Assembly: GCF_000317435.1 (NCBI RefSeq)
Contig: NC_019751.1
Coordinates: forward strand, 2,976,001-3,040,000
Reading direction: 5' to 3'
Source of the DNA: Calothrix sp. PCC 6303
Lineage (GTDB): Bacteria; Cyanobacteriota; Cyanobacteriia; Cyanobacteriales; Nostocaceae
Length of the DNA stretch: 64,000 bases
Shown here: positions 18,758 through 27,012 of the stretch, piece after piece
How the letters are laid out: each line of letters starts with the position of its first letter
Position numbering within the stretch: position 1 is the first letter of the stretch
Notes under the pieces: model-generated
Databases searched by the model: none
Seen by the model: only the letters and a program-made list of their open reading frames with translations
Told to the model about the DNA's origin: nothing
Program-made: the position numbers and the translations under genes

Positions 18758-19151
18758 TGCCCACTCAAGCAAGCATCTACGCTCAAAAACTTACGCAATT
18801 TAAGGACTATGCTGTAAGACATCCCCATCTAAAACTAAACGCCAACCTAAAAAGCCAAAGGAACCTGCACCACCGGACAATGCAACTACAACACCTCTCG
18901 TTACACCCACACCTATAGAACCACCAAGCAAAAAGAAGCAGACTCGGAAAAAAACTACCTCTACTGCCGATAAAGAAATTACGGAGCCTGCATCATCTCG
19001 TTCGGGTCAAGACCAAAATAATAGATCTGATACCATACCGTCCCCAACTCCCGCGTTGCCCAAAGTTGAGAAAAAGTCGGGCACACGGGTCGGACAACGT
19101 AAACCCAAGCGAGATATTGTTGGAAATGAATCCCAGCCAGAAATTGCATGA
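18757..19151 (+). pseudogene. TnsC-like gene relic (N-terminus and C-terminal tail, middle lost)
   Basis: The start codon overlaps the TnsAB stop (TAATG), as in a coupled tns operon. About 27 residues (MPTQASIYAQKLTQFKDYAV, then RHPHLKL) resemble the N-terminal lead-in of Tn7-like AAA ATPases. Near 18830 the coherent frame shifts by one. A Lys/Pro/Thr-rich tail (PAPPDNATTTP, KKKQTRKK, GQRKPKRDI) then runs to TGA at 19149. The Walker motifs are absent. The assignment rests on position and the short N-terminus and is tentative; the tail's identity is uncertain. Confidence 0.45.
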
Positions 19152-19174
19152 AAATGATAATCAACCACTTGGGG

Positions 19175-19201
19175 GGAGAGGCAGCTGTGGGCTGCCTCTC
19201 C
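19175..19201 (+). terminator. Rho-independent terminator after the tns relic
   Basis: An 11-bp stem (GGAGAGGCAGC / GCTGCCTCTCC) with loop TGTGG is followed by ATTTTTCCTTTT on the + strand. It lies 23 bp after the stop of the TnsC-like relic, as a transcription terminator would. Confidence 0.8.
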
Positions 19202-19215
19202 ATTTTTCCTTTTAA

Positions 19216-19250
19216 GGAGAGAGGGGTGAGCTTTGCTCACCCCTCTCTCC
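19216..19250. terminator. Perfect 16-bp GC-rich hairpin
   Basis: GGAGAGAGGGGTGAGC and its exact complement flank a three-base TTT loop, making an unusually stable hairpin. It is 14 bp beyond the first terminator. No long T-run follows on the + strand, but the reverse strand reads TTAAAAGG after it. It may be a second terminator or a dispersed palindrome. Confidence 0.6.
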
Positions 19251-19474
19251 CCAGACCATGATTATCATTATTGTATAAATAACTCATCCCTTAAGTTTTG
19301 AAGCATATCTTGTCCTAAGTACTTTTGAAGTATATCGTGACCGTTTGGACAAAATATCGTTCAAATCACATAAAGCTATGGAAGATAATTGACGTTGCAT
19401 AGTTTTAATCCTTCAATAAAGTAAGATTGATGATGTAATAAAAAAGACCGATAATCATGACCTAAATTAGTCAT
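19251..19474. other. Intergenic, with a short imperfect direct repeat
   Basis: No gene was recognised. Two 20-bp direct repeats that differ at a few positions (TTTTGAAGCATATCTTG at 19296 and TTTTGAAGTATATCGTG at 19323) are spaced 27 bp. They could be remnants of transposon-end binding sites, but this is speculation. Confidence 0.35.
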
Positions 19475-19693
19475 TTAAGGTTGAGCATTTGCCCGTAAGC
19501 TATAATCTCCAATTTCACCTCTGTCTAGGGAATTAGCCATTATGAGAAAAACTCCATCTGCTGGTAAAGTGGCAGTAATTTGAGCATTAAAATCACCTGG
19601 TCCTTTAAGTAATCGCGCAGAATTATTTACACACAAGGATCTAGTTTGGACAAGGGTTTCATGCCTTAATAATGTGTAATTAATTGTGTTTAA
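19475..19693 (-). pseudogene. In-frame remainder of the protease PPC domain after a TAG stop
   Basis: Directly after the TAG the same reading frame stays open for 72 codons to TAA at 19475-19477. It contains TLPADGVFLIMANSLDRG and GDYSLRANAQP, the typical end of a PPC domain. One nonsense change (or a sequencing error) therefore splits what would be a 427-residue protein. The C-terminal half may be lost, or made at low level by readthrough. Confidence 0.75.
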
Positions 19694-20761
19694 CTACTTA
19701 TCGTCATTCTTAGCAATTGGGGTGACTTGCTCACCTTCGGCAGACTCAACCACCTGATATAAACTTAAAACCGGGTTAATCTTCTGACTCGTCATTTCAA
19801 TCACGACCTGCTGACCTTTCTTACCTTGAAATTGGTAAACATCAGCAAAACTGCCATCTTCGAGAGTGCGATCGCCCTTGGCTAAACTACCCTTAACCAC
19901 CTGACCATTGAGTGTAATTGTCCGAACCGATGGTTCTTGAGTTCGTGTAAATACGGTAGAAACTGGAGAAACATCTTTTTTTCTCGCTGCAACGATAAAA
20001 GACTGTACTTGGGAGACAGGGATAGAAAAATTCATCCCAGTATTTAATTCACCAATCCCCGATGTATTCACACCAATGACTTGACCTTGGGAATTGAGCA
20101 GGGGACCACCGGAATTACCCCCCATAATCACAGCATTATGTTGAATTTCTCCATCACTAGGGTCAATGCGGGTGATATTACCTTGGGTAAATGTATCAGA
20201 AAATTTTGCATCCAGAGGAGTACCTAGGGCAAAAACGCGATCGCCTACTTTTGCACTACCAGGAGCAGCTAAAGCAAGGGTACGCAAATTTTGTTGTCCA
20301 TGAATTTTTAGAACTGCTAAATCTAAACCACCCTTACCAAAACCCATCACATCTGCACTAAATTTTCTCCCATCCGGAAAAACCACTGTCACCACTTGAG
20401 GGAACTCAGCTGGTTTATAGGTTTTTGCTTCTTCTTCGCTTCGTGGTGGTGGCTTGATTACATGAGCATTCGTAATAATCAACCCATCCTGACTAATAAC
20501 AAAACCGCTCCCATGACCTGTTTCTGTTTTTACTGTCACCACTGCTGGGCTAGCTTTTTGGTATACTCTGCGGTTAAGCTGCTCATCAGATGTTTGCGCT
20601 AAAACACGGTTATAGTGACCTGCTTCCCTTCCGTTCAGGGATAGTAGTTGCTCGACGGTGTTTATACCCGTTAGAGCAAAAACAGTGCATAGTGTTAAAA
20701 TTCCTAATTTCGAGAATCGCTTGTTTATCATCGTTTTAGATTTAGTTCGTAAATTCCCCAT
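19694..20761 (-). CDS. HtrA/HhoA-type trypsin-like serine protease (C-terminus cut by in-frame TAG)
   Basis: The 355-residue product has a hydrophobic N-terminal segment (about 18-35), then a trypsin-like protease domain with the complete triad His100 (ITNAHVI), Asp147 (GGLDLAV) and Ser217 (GGNSGGPL). No PDZ domain follows. Residues ~275-355 begin a PPC (pre-peptidase C-terminal) beta domain: LTLEDGSFADVYQF-like layout, QQVVIEMTS, NPVLSLYQ. The frame ends with TAG at 19694, but the rest of the PPC domain continues in the same frame for 72 more codons. The protease could still be active; secretion or thylakoid-lumen/periplasm location is likely. A second ATG 10 codons in (MINKRFSK) is an alternative start. 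Confidence 0.88.
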   Translation of the reverse strand: MGNLRTKSKTMINKRFSKLGILTLCTVFALTGINTVEQLLSLNGREAGHYNRVLAQTSDEQLNRRVYQKASPAVVTVKTETGHGSGFVISQDGLIITNAHVIKPPPRSEEEAKTYKPAEFPQVVTVVFPDGRKFSADVMGFGKGGLDLAVLKIHGQQNLRTLALAAPGSAKVGDRVFALGTPLDAKFSDTFTQGNITRIDPSDGEIQHNAVIMGGNSGGPLLNSQGQVIGVNTSGIGELNTGMNFSIPVSQVQSFIVAARKKDVSPVSTVFTRTQEPSVRTITLNGQVVKGSLAKGDRTLEDGSFADVYQFQGKKGQQVVIEMTSQKINPVLSLYQVVESAEGEQVTPIAKNDDK

Positions 20762-20861
20762 TGGAAGTCAAAAAATGAGATTTTCAGATAATTGCGACTG
20801 AAATCACAATATCATGATGATTTTTCTCTGTAAAAATACTGAAATAAGCTAATCTCGATAG

Positions 20862-21203
20862 TGCGATCGGCTTTAGTTCCCACTGGTTAAATAAGTTCAT
20901 GTTGAATCCCCTGAAAATTACCTTCTAGTAGGATTACGGTGTGAAGAGGAATTTTTTACGCAAGCTCTAAACTTTTTTCTCAGTCATTGCCAAATACTTA
21001 GGGTATTTACTGAATTTAGCCGTAAAGTCCTCTAAGCAATCAATGCGATCGCCTTTAGTCCCCACTGGTTAAATAAGTTCATTTTGAACCCCCTGAAAAT
21101 TGCCTTCTAGTAAAATTACGGTGTGAGGAGGAATTTTTTACGCAAGTTTTAAACTTTTCTGCCAGTCATTGCCAAATTACTAAGGAATTTACCGAGACTA
21201 GCG
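20862..21203. repeat. Two ~160-bp direct repeats in a 600-bp intergenic region
   Basis: Copy 1 (20862-21021) and copy 2 (21044-21203) align over about 160 bp with a 182-bp period. Shared blocks include CCCACTGGTTAAATAAGTTC, CCTTCTAGTA and GAGGAATTTTTTACGCAAG. By eye they are about 85-90% identical. Neither copy holds a convincing ORF. A duplicated small RNA or regulatory segment is possible, but no known RNA family was recognised. Confidence 0.75.
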
Positions 21204-21385
21204 GCACTTCTATGTTTTATTGTCTAAAATCTTCCAGACGATGCTGACTAAGCCCCAGTAACCTCAACGACCAAACGATTTGCGAAGCGAGGACTCGAAT
21301 GTGTGCTTCTCAACGCCTTAAATAAGGCTATAAAACAGCGAGTCTTTAGTCGTTGCCACCTATTATAGATATAAAATCTGAGAAC

Positions 21386-21634
21386 ATGAAAGTTATAAAA
21401 CTTGCAGCAGTTATCGATGATTTGGGAAATTTACACCTTGATATTCCCACCGAATTATCATCTGGGACTGTTGATGTAGTTGTTGTTGTGAATCCAAGTA
21501 TTCCAGATACTCCCCAAACGAAACTCTACGATTTTTCCGATTTGGCAGGATGTTTAAATTGGCGAGGTGATAGCGTCACAGAAACAAGGAATTTACGCAA
21601 CGAATGGTGGACGTTATCTTTATCTGATACTTAG
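21386..21634 (+). CDS. Small antitoxin-like protein with LYDFSDLAG motif
   Basis: The 82-residue product starts best at ATG 21386 (MKVIKLAAVIDDLGNLHLD). It consists of an N-terminal beta-rich part resembling AbrB/VapB-like antitoxins and a C-terminal LYDFSDLAGCLNWRGD segment that recurs in many small cyanobacterial proteins, often annotated as unknown or antitoxin-like. No PIN or other toxin gene follows, so it is an orphan here. DNA binding and autoregulation would be expected if it is an antitoxin; this is inference. Confidence 0.6.
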   Translation: MKVIKLAAVIDDLGNLHLDIPTELSSGTVDVVVVVNPSIPDTPQTKLYDFSDLAGCLNWRGDSVTETRNLRNEWWTLSLSDT

Positions 21635-21757
21635 GGTTAAAAATATTAACTTTTCTTAAAGTGCGTAATGTTTGATCATTAGAATGTAAGATGGTAAATC
21701 TGTGTTTTAGCGAATATACAACAAGTTAAATCCAATTCTTACTTTAAAATTCAGATT

Positions 21758-22012
21758 ATGACACTAATCAAAAAATCGGAACAGCAACTTCTCCTTAAAA
21801 TCAAGAAAATAGAAGATGAAGAACAAAATATTCAACCGGATACTAAGGATATGCCAGAGGTGAGGGAGGAGCAAAAAAACCTAATTATAGAAAATATAGA
21901 ATCGAACTATATTCCAGCGCGAGATAACCCCATATTTCAATCCATCGGAAACTCAGGGTGGCAAATTTCTGATATTTGGAGGGATATTCGAGTCGATAAC
22001 TTTTCTGATTGA
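21758..22012 (+). CDS. Hypothetical small charged protein
   Basis: An 84-residue, Lys/Glu-rich protein (KIKKIEDEEQNIQ) with a likely helical N-terminal half and a C-terminal segment PIFQSIGNSGWQISDIWRD. It has no signal peptide or membrane helix. No family was recognised. It stands alone on the + strand between the antitoxin-like gene and a convergent minus-strand gene. It could be a chance ORF, but its length and an ATG start make a real gene plausible. Confidence 0.4.
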   Translation: MTLIKKSEQQLLLKIKKIEDEEQNIQPDTKDMPEVREEQKNLIIENIESNYIPARDNPIFQSIGNSGWQISDIWRDIRVDNFSD

Positions 22013-22038
22013 GGAAAATAAATACTCGTATAGGTTTA

Positions 22039-22488
22039 TTAGTTTAAATATTGCTGCAATGTAAAAATCAAATGAAAACATCGCAGTAAAATTTCCACTG
22101 AATAATGATAGGGCTTTCCATAAAACCATCCTTCCACCGTTCGTTCATGATACCCAGTTAATGTTGATAAAGTCGTGAGACAAGCTTTCATGTACCCCGT
22201 ATGATTTCGTTCTCCATCACAGGGCAATTCGATTCCAGGATGGATAACTGGTATCCAAATTAAGCACCATTCTTGTGGTGTCATGGGTTCGATAAGTGTG
22301 AAAAGTATCTGTTGAATATTTGGGTTGTTTTGTGTTTGTCGTAATATAAACTTTGCAAACCACCGAGGAATTTTCTTGGTGTTAGTTTGTTGTTCAAGAT
22401 GAAACTGCATTTCAATTTCTTTGTTTAACTGAATTTTCCCCATGTCAAATCCATCGCCATTTTTAAGCAATAGCAAAATTCGACACAA
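22039..22488 (-). CDS. Hypothetical protein, 149 residues
   Basis: A moderately sized protein with a conserved-looking core (MTPQEWCLIWIPVIHPGIELP, TLSTLTGYHERTVEGWFYG). The segment LTGYHERTVEGWFYGKPYH could be an HTH-like element (initiation by an unusual DNA-binding domain), but I do not recognise the family. The start may be the internal ATG beginning MGKIQLNKEIE rather than the longer form. It is convergent with the preceding + strand gene. Confidence 0.5.
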   Translation of the reverse strand: MCRILLLLKNGDGFDMGKIQLNKEIEMQFHLEQQTNTKKIPRWFAKFILRQTQNNPNIQQILFTLIEPMTPQEWCLIWIPVIHPGIELPCDGERNHTGYMKACLTTLSTLTGYHERTVEGWFYGKPYHYSVEILLRCFHLIFTLQQYLN

Positions 22489-22630
22489 ATCTAATTTGAC
22501 GAAAATCTAAAATGCGATTTCTTGCTGTTGGTAAGGGGTGTAATTAAAAGTGGTGGTTTTCAGCGATAATTTTAGAGAATGGGACTTGCATGATAATCGT
22601 GTGGTAGTTAATACTAAGGGTACAGATTAG

Positions 22631-22933
22631 ATGAAAACAAATACAGATAGTCTAGAAAAGCGACTTCAGGCTTACCCGCAGTTGAGGACGAAAATTGAAG
22701 CTTTATTATCCCTAGTAGAAAATACAGACTTGACCAATACTCTGGCAGACTTCGCAGAGAAACAGGTGATTGAAGAAGTTCGCCAAATTGGTCAACAAGC
22801 CTTACAGTCTTGGGCAGAAACTCAGCACCAAAAACAACTCCTCTTACTACGTGAGCAAAAACCGAACCTGCGGCAGCACATGAAAAAAAACTCTTGGGTG
22901 CAATGTCAACTCTACCTATCTCGGAAGCCATAA
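22631..22933 (+). CDS. Short transposase-companion-like protein, 3' end altered
   Basis: The 100-residue product (EKRLQAYPQLRTKIEALLSL, VIEEVRQIGQQALQSWAE) resembles the small proteins often found beside ISKra4-like transposases in cyanobacteria. Its last ~10 residues run into the start of the SWIM-protein relic in another frame, so the original C-terminus is probably gone. The ISKra4 relic 1.1 kb downstream is on the opposite strand, so direct linkage is uncertain. Function unknown. Confidence 0.45.
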   Translation: MKTNTDSLEKRLQAYPQLRTKIEALLSLVENTDLTNTLADFAEKQVIEEVRQIGQQALQSWAETQHQKQLLLLREQKPNLRQHMKKNSWVQCQLYLSRKP

Positions 22934-24056
22934 TTCGCCATAACTCGAACGCTTCATCCTATAGTCGTGGTGAGGAATATTACCGCCGGGGAGCGGTATA
23001 TGACGTGACAAAGCGCGGTAATTTGCTCCAAGCATCAGTAAAGTGATGTTGGAATCCTGGCAAGATGAGATTGCAGCAGATTTTGGTATGAGTCTAGAAG
23101 CATTAAAACAGGGTTGGAATTACGAACCGCTACAACAAATCATGGTAGGCGATACTTCCATAAAGCTTTGGCAAGAAAATACACGTCCAGATTTTGCCGA
23201 TGATTTAATATCAATACGCTTGGATTTCCTGGAACGTCAAAATCGCTACACTGAGTATTTGAACTTAGCCTTTTCCGAAGGAATGATGCAGCAATATTTA
23301 ACCAAACTAGCAACTTTAGGAAGAATTGACGAAGCCATGTCTGCGGCAAAAACCCAGATGGATAACGCCGAAACTGCCTTTGCTCTAGCTATGGTATTGC
23401 GGGACGATGGATACTTGTCAGAAGCACTGGGAATTGCAAGATCGGGATTGCATTTACCTGGAAATTGCACCTACGAATTCGCCACCTGGACAAGTGATTT
23501 TGCTGGAGGGATGGGAGATACATCGACTGCACTAAATGCCAGTATGGTTGCCTTTGAAGCCAAACCATCGTTTCGAGATTATCAAAAAGTCGAAAACTTA
23601 GCGGCAGAAGCCTGGTTGCAAATCAAACCAGATTTACTGGAGATTCTGCGGGAGTCGGAAAACTGGTATGTAAAGAGTGCCAAAGTTGATATTTTTCTCC
23701 ACGAAGAACTAATTGATGAGGCTATAGCAACTATTAGCAGCGATAGTTATTATGCCTCGGAATCATTGGAGCGAGTTATGGATGTAGCCATACCCCACCG
23801 TCCCGATTGGGTAATTGCCAAAGCACGACAACTGGCAGAAGATATTATGAATCGGGGAAAAGCCGATCGCTACGATAATGCGGTTCGGTGGTTGAAAAAA
23901 GTTAAAGCTGCTTACGTACAATTGGGTAAACAATCCGAATGGTCTGCCTATCGTGCAGAATTAGAAAACATCCACGGACGCAAACGTAAATTAATGGAAT
24001 TATTCAAAGGGCTAAATAAATTGGGTGCGGCTCTTTTAGTAAGACAGGAAATGTAG
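22903..24056 (+). pseudogene. SWIM zinc-finger protein gene lacking its middle
   Basis: The front end (ATG 22903, 47 codons: ISEAIIRHNSNASSYSRG, EEYYRRGAVYDV, GNLLQASV) is typical of the N-terminus of cyanobacterial SWIM zinc-finger proteins. It hits a stop at 23044. From 23043, in a different frame, 337 codons encode the typical C-terminal helical-repeat region (WQDEIAADFGMSLEAL, LDFLERQNRYTEYLNLA). The CxCx(n)CxH SWIM motif itself and about 250-300 residues are absent. An internal deletion with frameshift at ~23040 explains this. The C-terminal ORF could still be translated from GTG/ATG at 23043/23046. Nucleic-acid or protein binding would be lost. Confidence 0.7.
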
Positions 24057-24057
24057 T

Positions 24058-25714
24058 TTAGACAGGTATTGGAAGGGGTGAAGGGGTAATAGGGCAACGG
24101 GCTTTAGCAACTCGCTTCATCAAGGGAATTGCACCTTGATACAGAGCAAGATGATTGCGTTTATGCTCTTGGTGTAAATGGAAGCGCCAATACTTATGCC
24201 AATCCCCGCTAATATACAAAGAACGAAGCCGTAAAACAGCCTCGGCACCAGCTAGACTCCATCTGGCACCAGTAATATCCATCCGATCTTTAATCAGATG
24301 ACGGCAAGCACCTTCGATAACTCCGGTAGCAATTGGCAACCCAGCTTTTAAATAATCATGGTATTTGAGATATTCGCGGTTGTTGAGCAAATATCTGGCA
24401 CAGTTATCCACAGGTTTGCGTTCTTGGGGTGTGAGTTTACGTTTTGTCGCGCTTGTTCGCATCCCAGAAGCAACATCACTGGATTTCCCCTCAAGGATAG
24501 ACTTCAAACGTTTCGTAACCCAGGCTTCGGCTTGTTTATCCGTACTGGAATAAAATACAAATGCTGCTTTCCACAAATACTCAATCACATGGATAATATC
24601 CAGGACAATAGTCAGTTCGAGGTGATGTTTTTTGGTAAATTTCTTCATCAACGATAATTGTTGCTTATTACCATCGACCAAGGCACAAAAGCGTTTTTGC
24701 CGATCTGGATCACGATGCAATGCCTCATCGAAAGCCTCTTTAATGACGACTTCTGGTTCCTTGGCAACAGAAGCCCAAACCCTTTTTCCAATAGGTTTAG
24801 GACGCTTTATTTTCTTATCCTCATCGGATGGGTTAACTATTTGCTCAACTGTACGAACAAACGGGTTGATTGTGTAAACTGAAGCTACCGTTGCCATTCG
24901 TTTGGCATTGGCTTTTCTCCTTTGGTTAAACGCTTATCTAACTTCTTGCTGGAAGCTTGCGCTCGTTTTGGGGGTTGGGGACGTAAATTCCTCTGTACGC
25001 ACCGGCCACTTCGACACTGGGCACAGCCCGTGTCGAGTGGCTCACAATCACACCTTTCCCATCTGCACTGATTACAACAATTTCTTCTATTTCCTCAACT
25101 TGTACCGCTTCTGCCTGTTGATATGTGTAGAAATCATCAAAATCGACAGCGCTCTGGTACGCTAGTTCTTCTGCTTGCCGTTTACCAATTTTGGCTGCTG
25201 TTGTTTTTTCGATAATATCCACTGTTTCCCTAAATCCTGAACGAGCTACTTCCACTGCTACTCGTTGTCTTAATCCGTGAGAATATTGTTCTGCTGGTAG
25301 GTTTAGCTCTGCATCTAATGGAAATAGGGTGTTTATCTTTCTACCTCCGTAACCGATTCGGTTTGCGATTACTGTGCCAAATATTGTTGTTAATTTCCTT
25401 GACAATTTTTTCTTGTGCGTTCGCTTGGCTTGGTCTTTTCCTACCCACTCAGAATCCGTTTCGTCTTGGCTACGCTTATCAAAGTATCCTTGTAACAGCC
25501 TTCTAAGTAGTTCATATCCATTATCAAGCAACTTACTTTCTATTTCTCCATGCTCCAACCCACAAATACTATCTGAGTCCAGCCAACCAACTATTTCTTC
25601 AAATAGTTCTCGTGCTTCTTCCCAAAACATCCCTGGATTTGATCTAGATGCTTGCATACGTCCGTACTTATTCCCGTTTTTATCTTTTGACAAGCAAGGA
25701 TGCATCTGTTTCAT
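24058..25714 (-). pseudogene. ISKra4-family transposase with two frameshifts
   Basis: The N-terminal half (25714 to ~24938) and C-terminal half (24897-24058) of one ISKra4-type transposase lie in different frames on the minus strand. The first shift is at the CCCCCAAAAC run near 24970. The short middle part (KKLDKRLTKGEK) is in a third frame, and a second shift lies near 24908 before AKRMATVASVY. Motifs include EIVVISADGKGV, CALVDGNKQQL, LDIIHVIEYLWKA and a late GVIEGACRHLIKDRMD (D, D, E). The stop codon falls one base beyond the end of the SWIM relic. Single-base indels make the enzyme inactive unless there is recoding. Confidence 0.85.
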
Positions 25715-25870
25715 TTTTGCACTGAAACATTACTCTGGTTGACTTGTCTCCTATTACTCTTATACCATACCTTGTACTACTAAAAGAGTCGCACCCAATT
25801 AGTTTGGCAAAGTGTGCTGAGTGGCGACATACAATTAGCAGATTTTATTTGTAGTCTATTGCGATCGCAA

Positions 25871-26323
25871 TTACTGACAGTTGCGATGCCCTTTAATCAA
25901 AGCAGTTTTAGGAATTGCATTACATTTAACTCCTGGAGAACCAAATCCACTATATTGATCGAAGTTTCCTTGAACCTGCAAATCTGGGGGGAGTTTGGCA
26001 ATGCTAGTTTTGTACAAAAAAAGGTTTCCTTCAACCACCATTGCACCAGATAGTTCTTCAATGTACGTGCCGCTAATAGTTAAGTTGCCTTTGACGGTTA
26101 GTTGATTGGGTAGTCGCTTGAGATTGCCTTCCAGGGTCACGTTACGATTGATGATACAGCGTTCTCCTTGCTCGATACTCCTGAAAGGAGTGGCTGCCGC
26201 CATCGCGCCAAATTTTTTCAGGCTTCCACAAGGTGCGGGGGGAGCCAGTTGCAGCAGATAAATTCCAACCACCACCAAAGGAAATATGAAAAGCAGCAAT
26301 CGCCATCTTCGTTTGGAGAACAT
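25871..26323 (-). CDS. Membrane-anchored or secreted protein with beta-helix-like repeats
   Basis: This 150-residue protein has a basic N-terminus and one hydrophobic helix (RLLLFIFPLVVVGIYLL, ~8-25). A repeat region follows with alternating VTLEGNLKRLPNQL, LTVKGNLTISGTYI, MVVEGNLFLYKTSI and LQVQGNFD segments. The ~21-residue period suggests a short right-handed beta helix or leucine-rich-repeat-like stack. A Cys pair (CGSLKK, GERCII) may form a disulfide outside the cytoplasm. No enzyme motif is visible. It is divergent from the following + strand cluster. Function unknown. Confidence 0.6.
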   Translation of the reverse strand: MFSKRRWRLLLFIFPLVVVGIYLLQLAPPAPCGSLKKFGAMAAATPFRSIEQGERCIINRNVTLEGNLKRLPNQLTVKGNLTISGTYIEELSGAMVVEGNLFLYKTSIAKLPPDLQVQGNFDQYSGFGSPGVKCNAIPKTALIKGHRNCQ

Positions 26324-26502
26324 ATAAATCCTAATTTAGGTTAACTTAATATCTTGTATCTTTACGTATACATACAACAAAATCAAAAATCTGGGCGATA
26401 TAGCTACAGTATTTTTGTTTACTTTTAACACTAAATTAATACTTTTAGCTTTATGCTGAGTATTTAATCTCACCATTTTTTTGAGTTGAAGATGTGAGGA
26501 GT

Positions 26503-27012
26503 ATGTCACTAGAAAATCCAAGTCCTTTAGCGATCGCACTAACCCTTTGGAGTATTGGGTTGGTGTCCGAGCAAAACCTAATTGCTTGGGCTGATGCTCA
26601 GATTCTTGCTCAGGAAAAGCCTGCTAATGATTTACTAGAAATTGCCACTAAAGGTGCGAAAGTGTGCCTTAAACAAGGGTTGATTGAAACGCTTCCAATT
26701 GCGCTTGGGTACTCAGAGGAATTTTTTATTCGAGCTTATTTGTTGAATCTCGAATGCGATACTCCGCAGGAGTCGCTTTGCGAACGCGCAACAAAATCCT
26801 TCATCGCTTGGGTTGCTCACAACTGCTGTGGGAGTACGGAAATACCTGAAGCTGTACTAGGGTATCATCTAGAACACTTATACTGTGATTGTGAGGATGT
26901 TGATGCTGCCATTTCCCTGCTACGAGTTGAACTTCCAAAAATCATGCCTCGTTGTGAATCCTTTGCTACTATGTTTTTGGAGCAAGTCTCTGGGTTAGAG
27001 CTATGCATTTAA
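26503..27012 (+). CDS. Hypothetical protein upstream of a SUKH gene, with inserted repeat
   Basis: The best start is ATG 26503, preceded by GTGAGGAG. The product (169 residues) is helical (SPLAIALTLWSIGLVSEQNL, LLEIATKGAKVCLKQGL) and acidic, with no membrane segment. Residues CDTPQESLCER around the middle are encoded by a palindromic repeat block (26759-26790) that entered in frame. The stop overlaps the start of the SUKH gene by 10 bp, so the two are translationally coupled. In such pairs both are often immunity or accessory proteins; function is not shown. Confidence 0.65.
   Translation: MSLENPSPLAIALTLWSIGLVSEQNLIAWADAQILAQEKPANDLLEIATKGAKVCLKQGLIETLPIALGYSEEFFIRAYLLNLECDTPQESLCERATKSFIAWVAHNCCGSTEIPEAVLGYHLEHLYCDCEDVDAAISLLRVELPKIMPRCESFATMFLEQVSGLELCI
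26759..26790. repeat. Palindromic repeat inserted in frame in a coding region
   Basis: GATACTCCGCAGGAGTCGCT followed by a GCGAACGC end is a GC-rich block containing the dyad ACTCCGCAGGAGT. It adds about ten codons to the host gene without breaking it. The same 20 bases recur inside a second gene at 29470. Confidence 0.7.

Noticed and set aside
17852-19151. Possibility of a complete CRISPR-associated transposon
   Set aside because: No Cas gene, CRISPR array, TniQ or intact TnsC was seen; only relics remain.
18979-19240. Two minus-strand frames opposite the TnsC-like tail and hairpins
   Set aside because: They run through the hairpins and are antisense to the coherent Lys/Pro-rich tail.
20862-21203. 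Direct repeats considered as CRISPR or att sites
   Set aside because: Only two long copies, without a short repeat-spacer layout or an integrase nearby.
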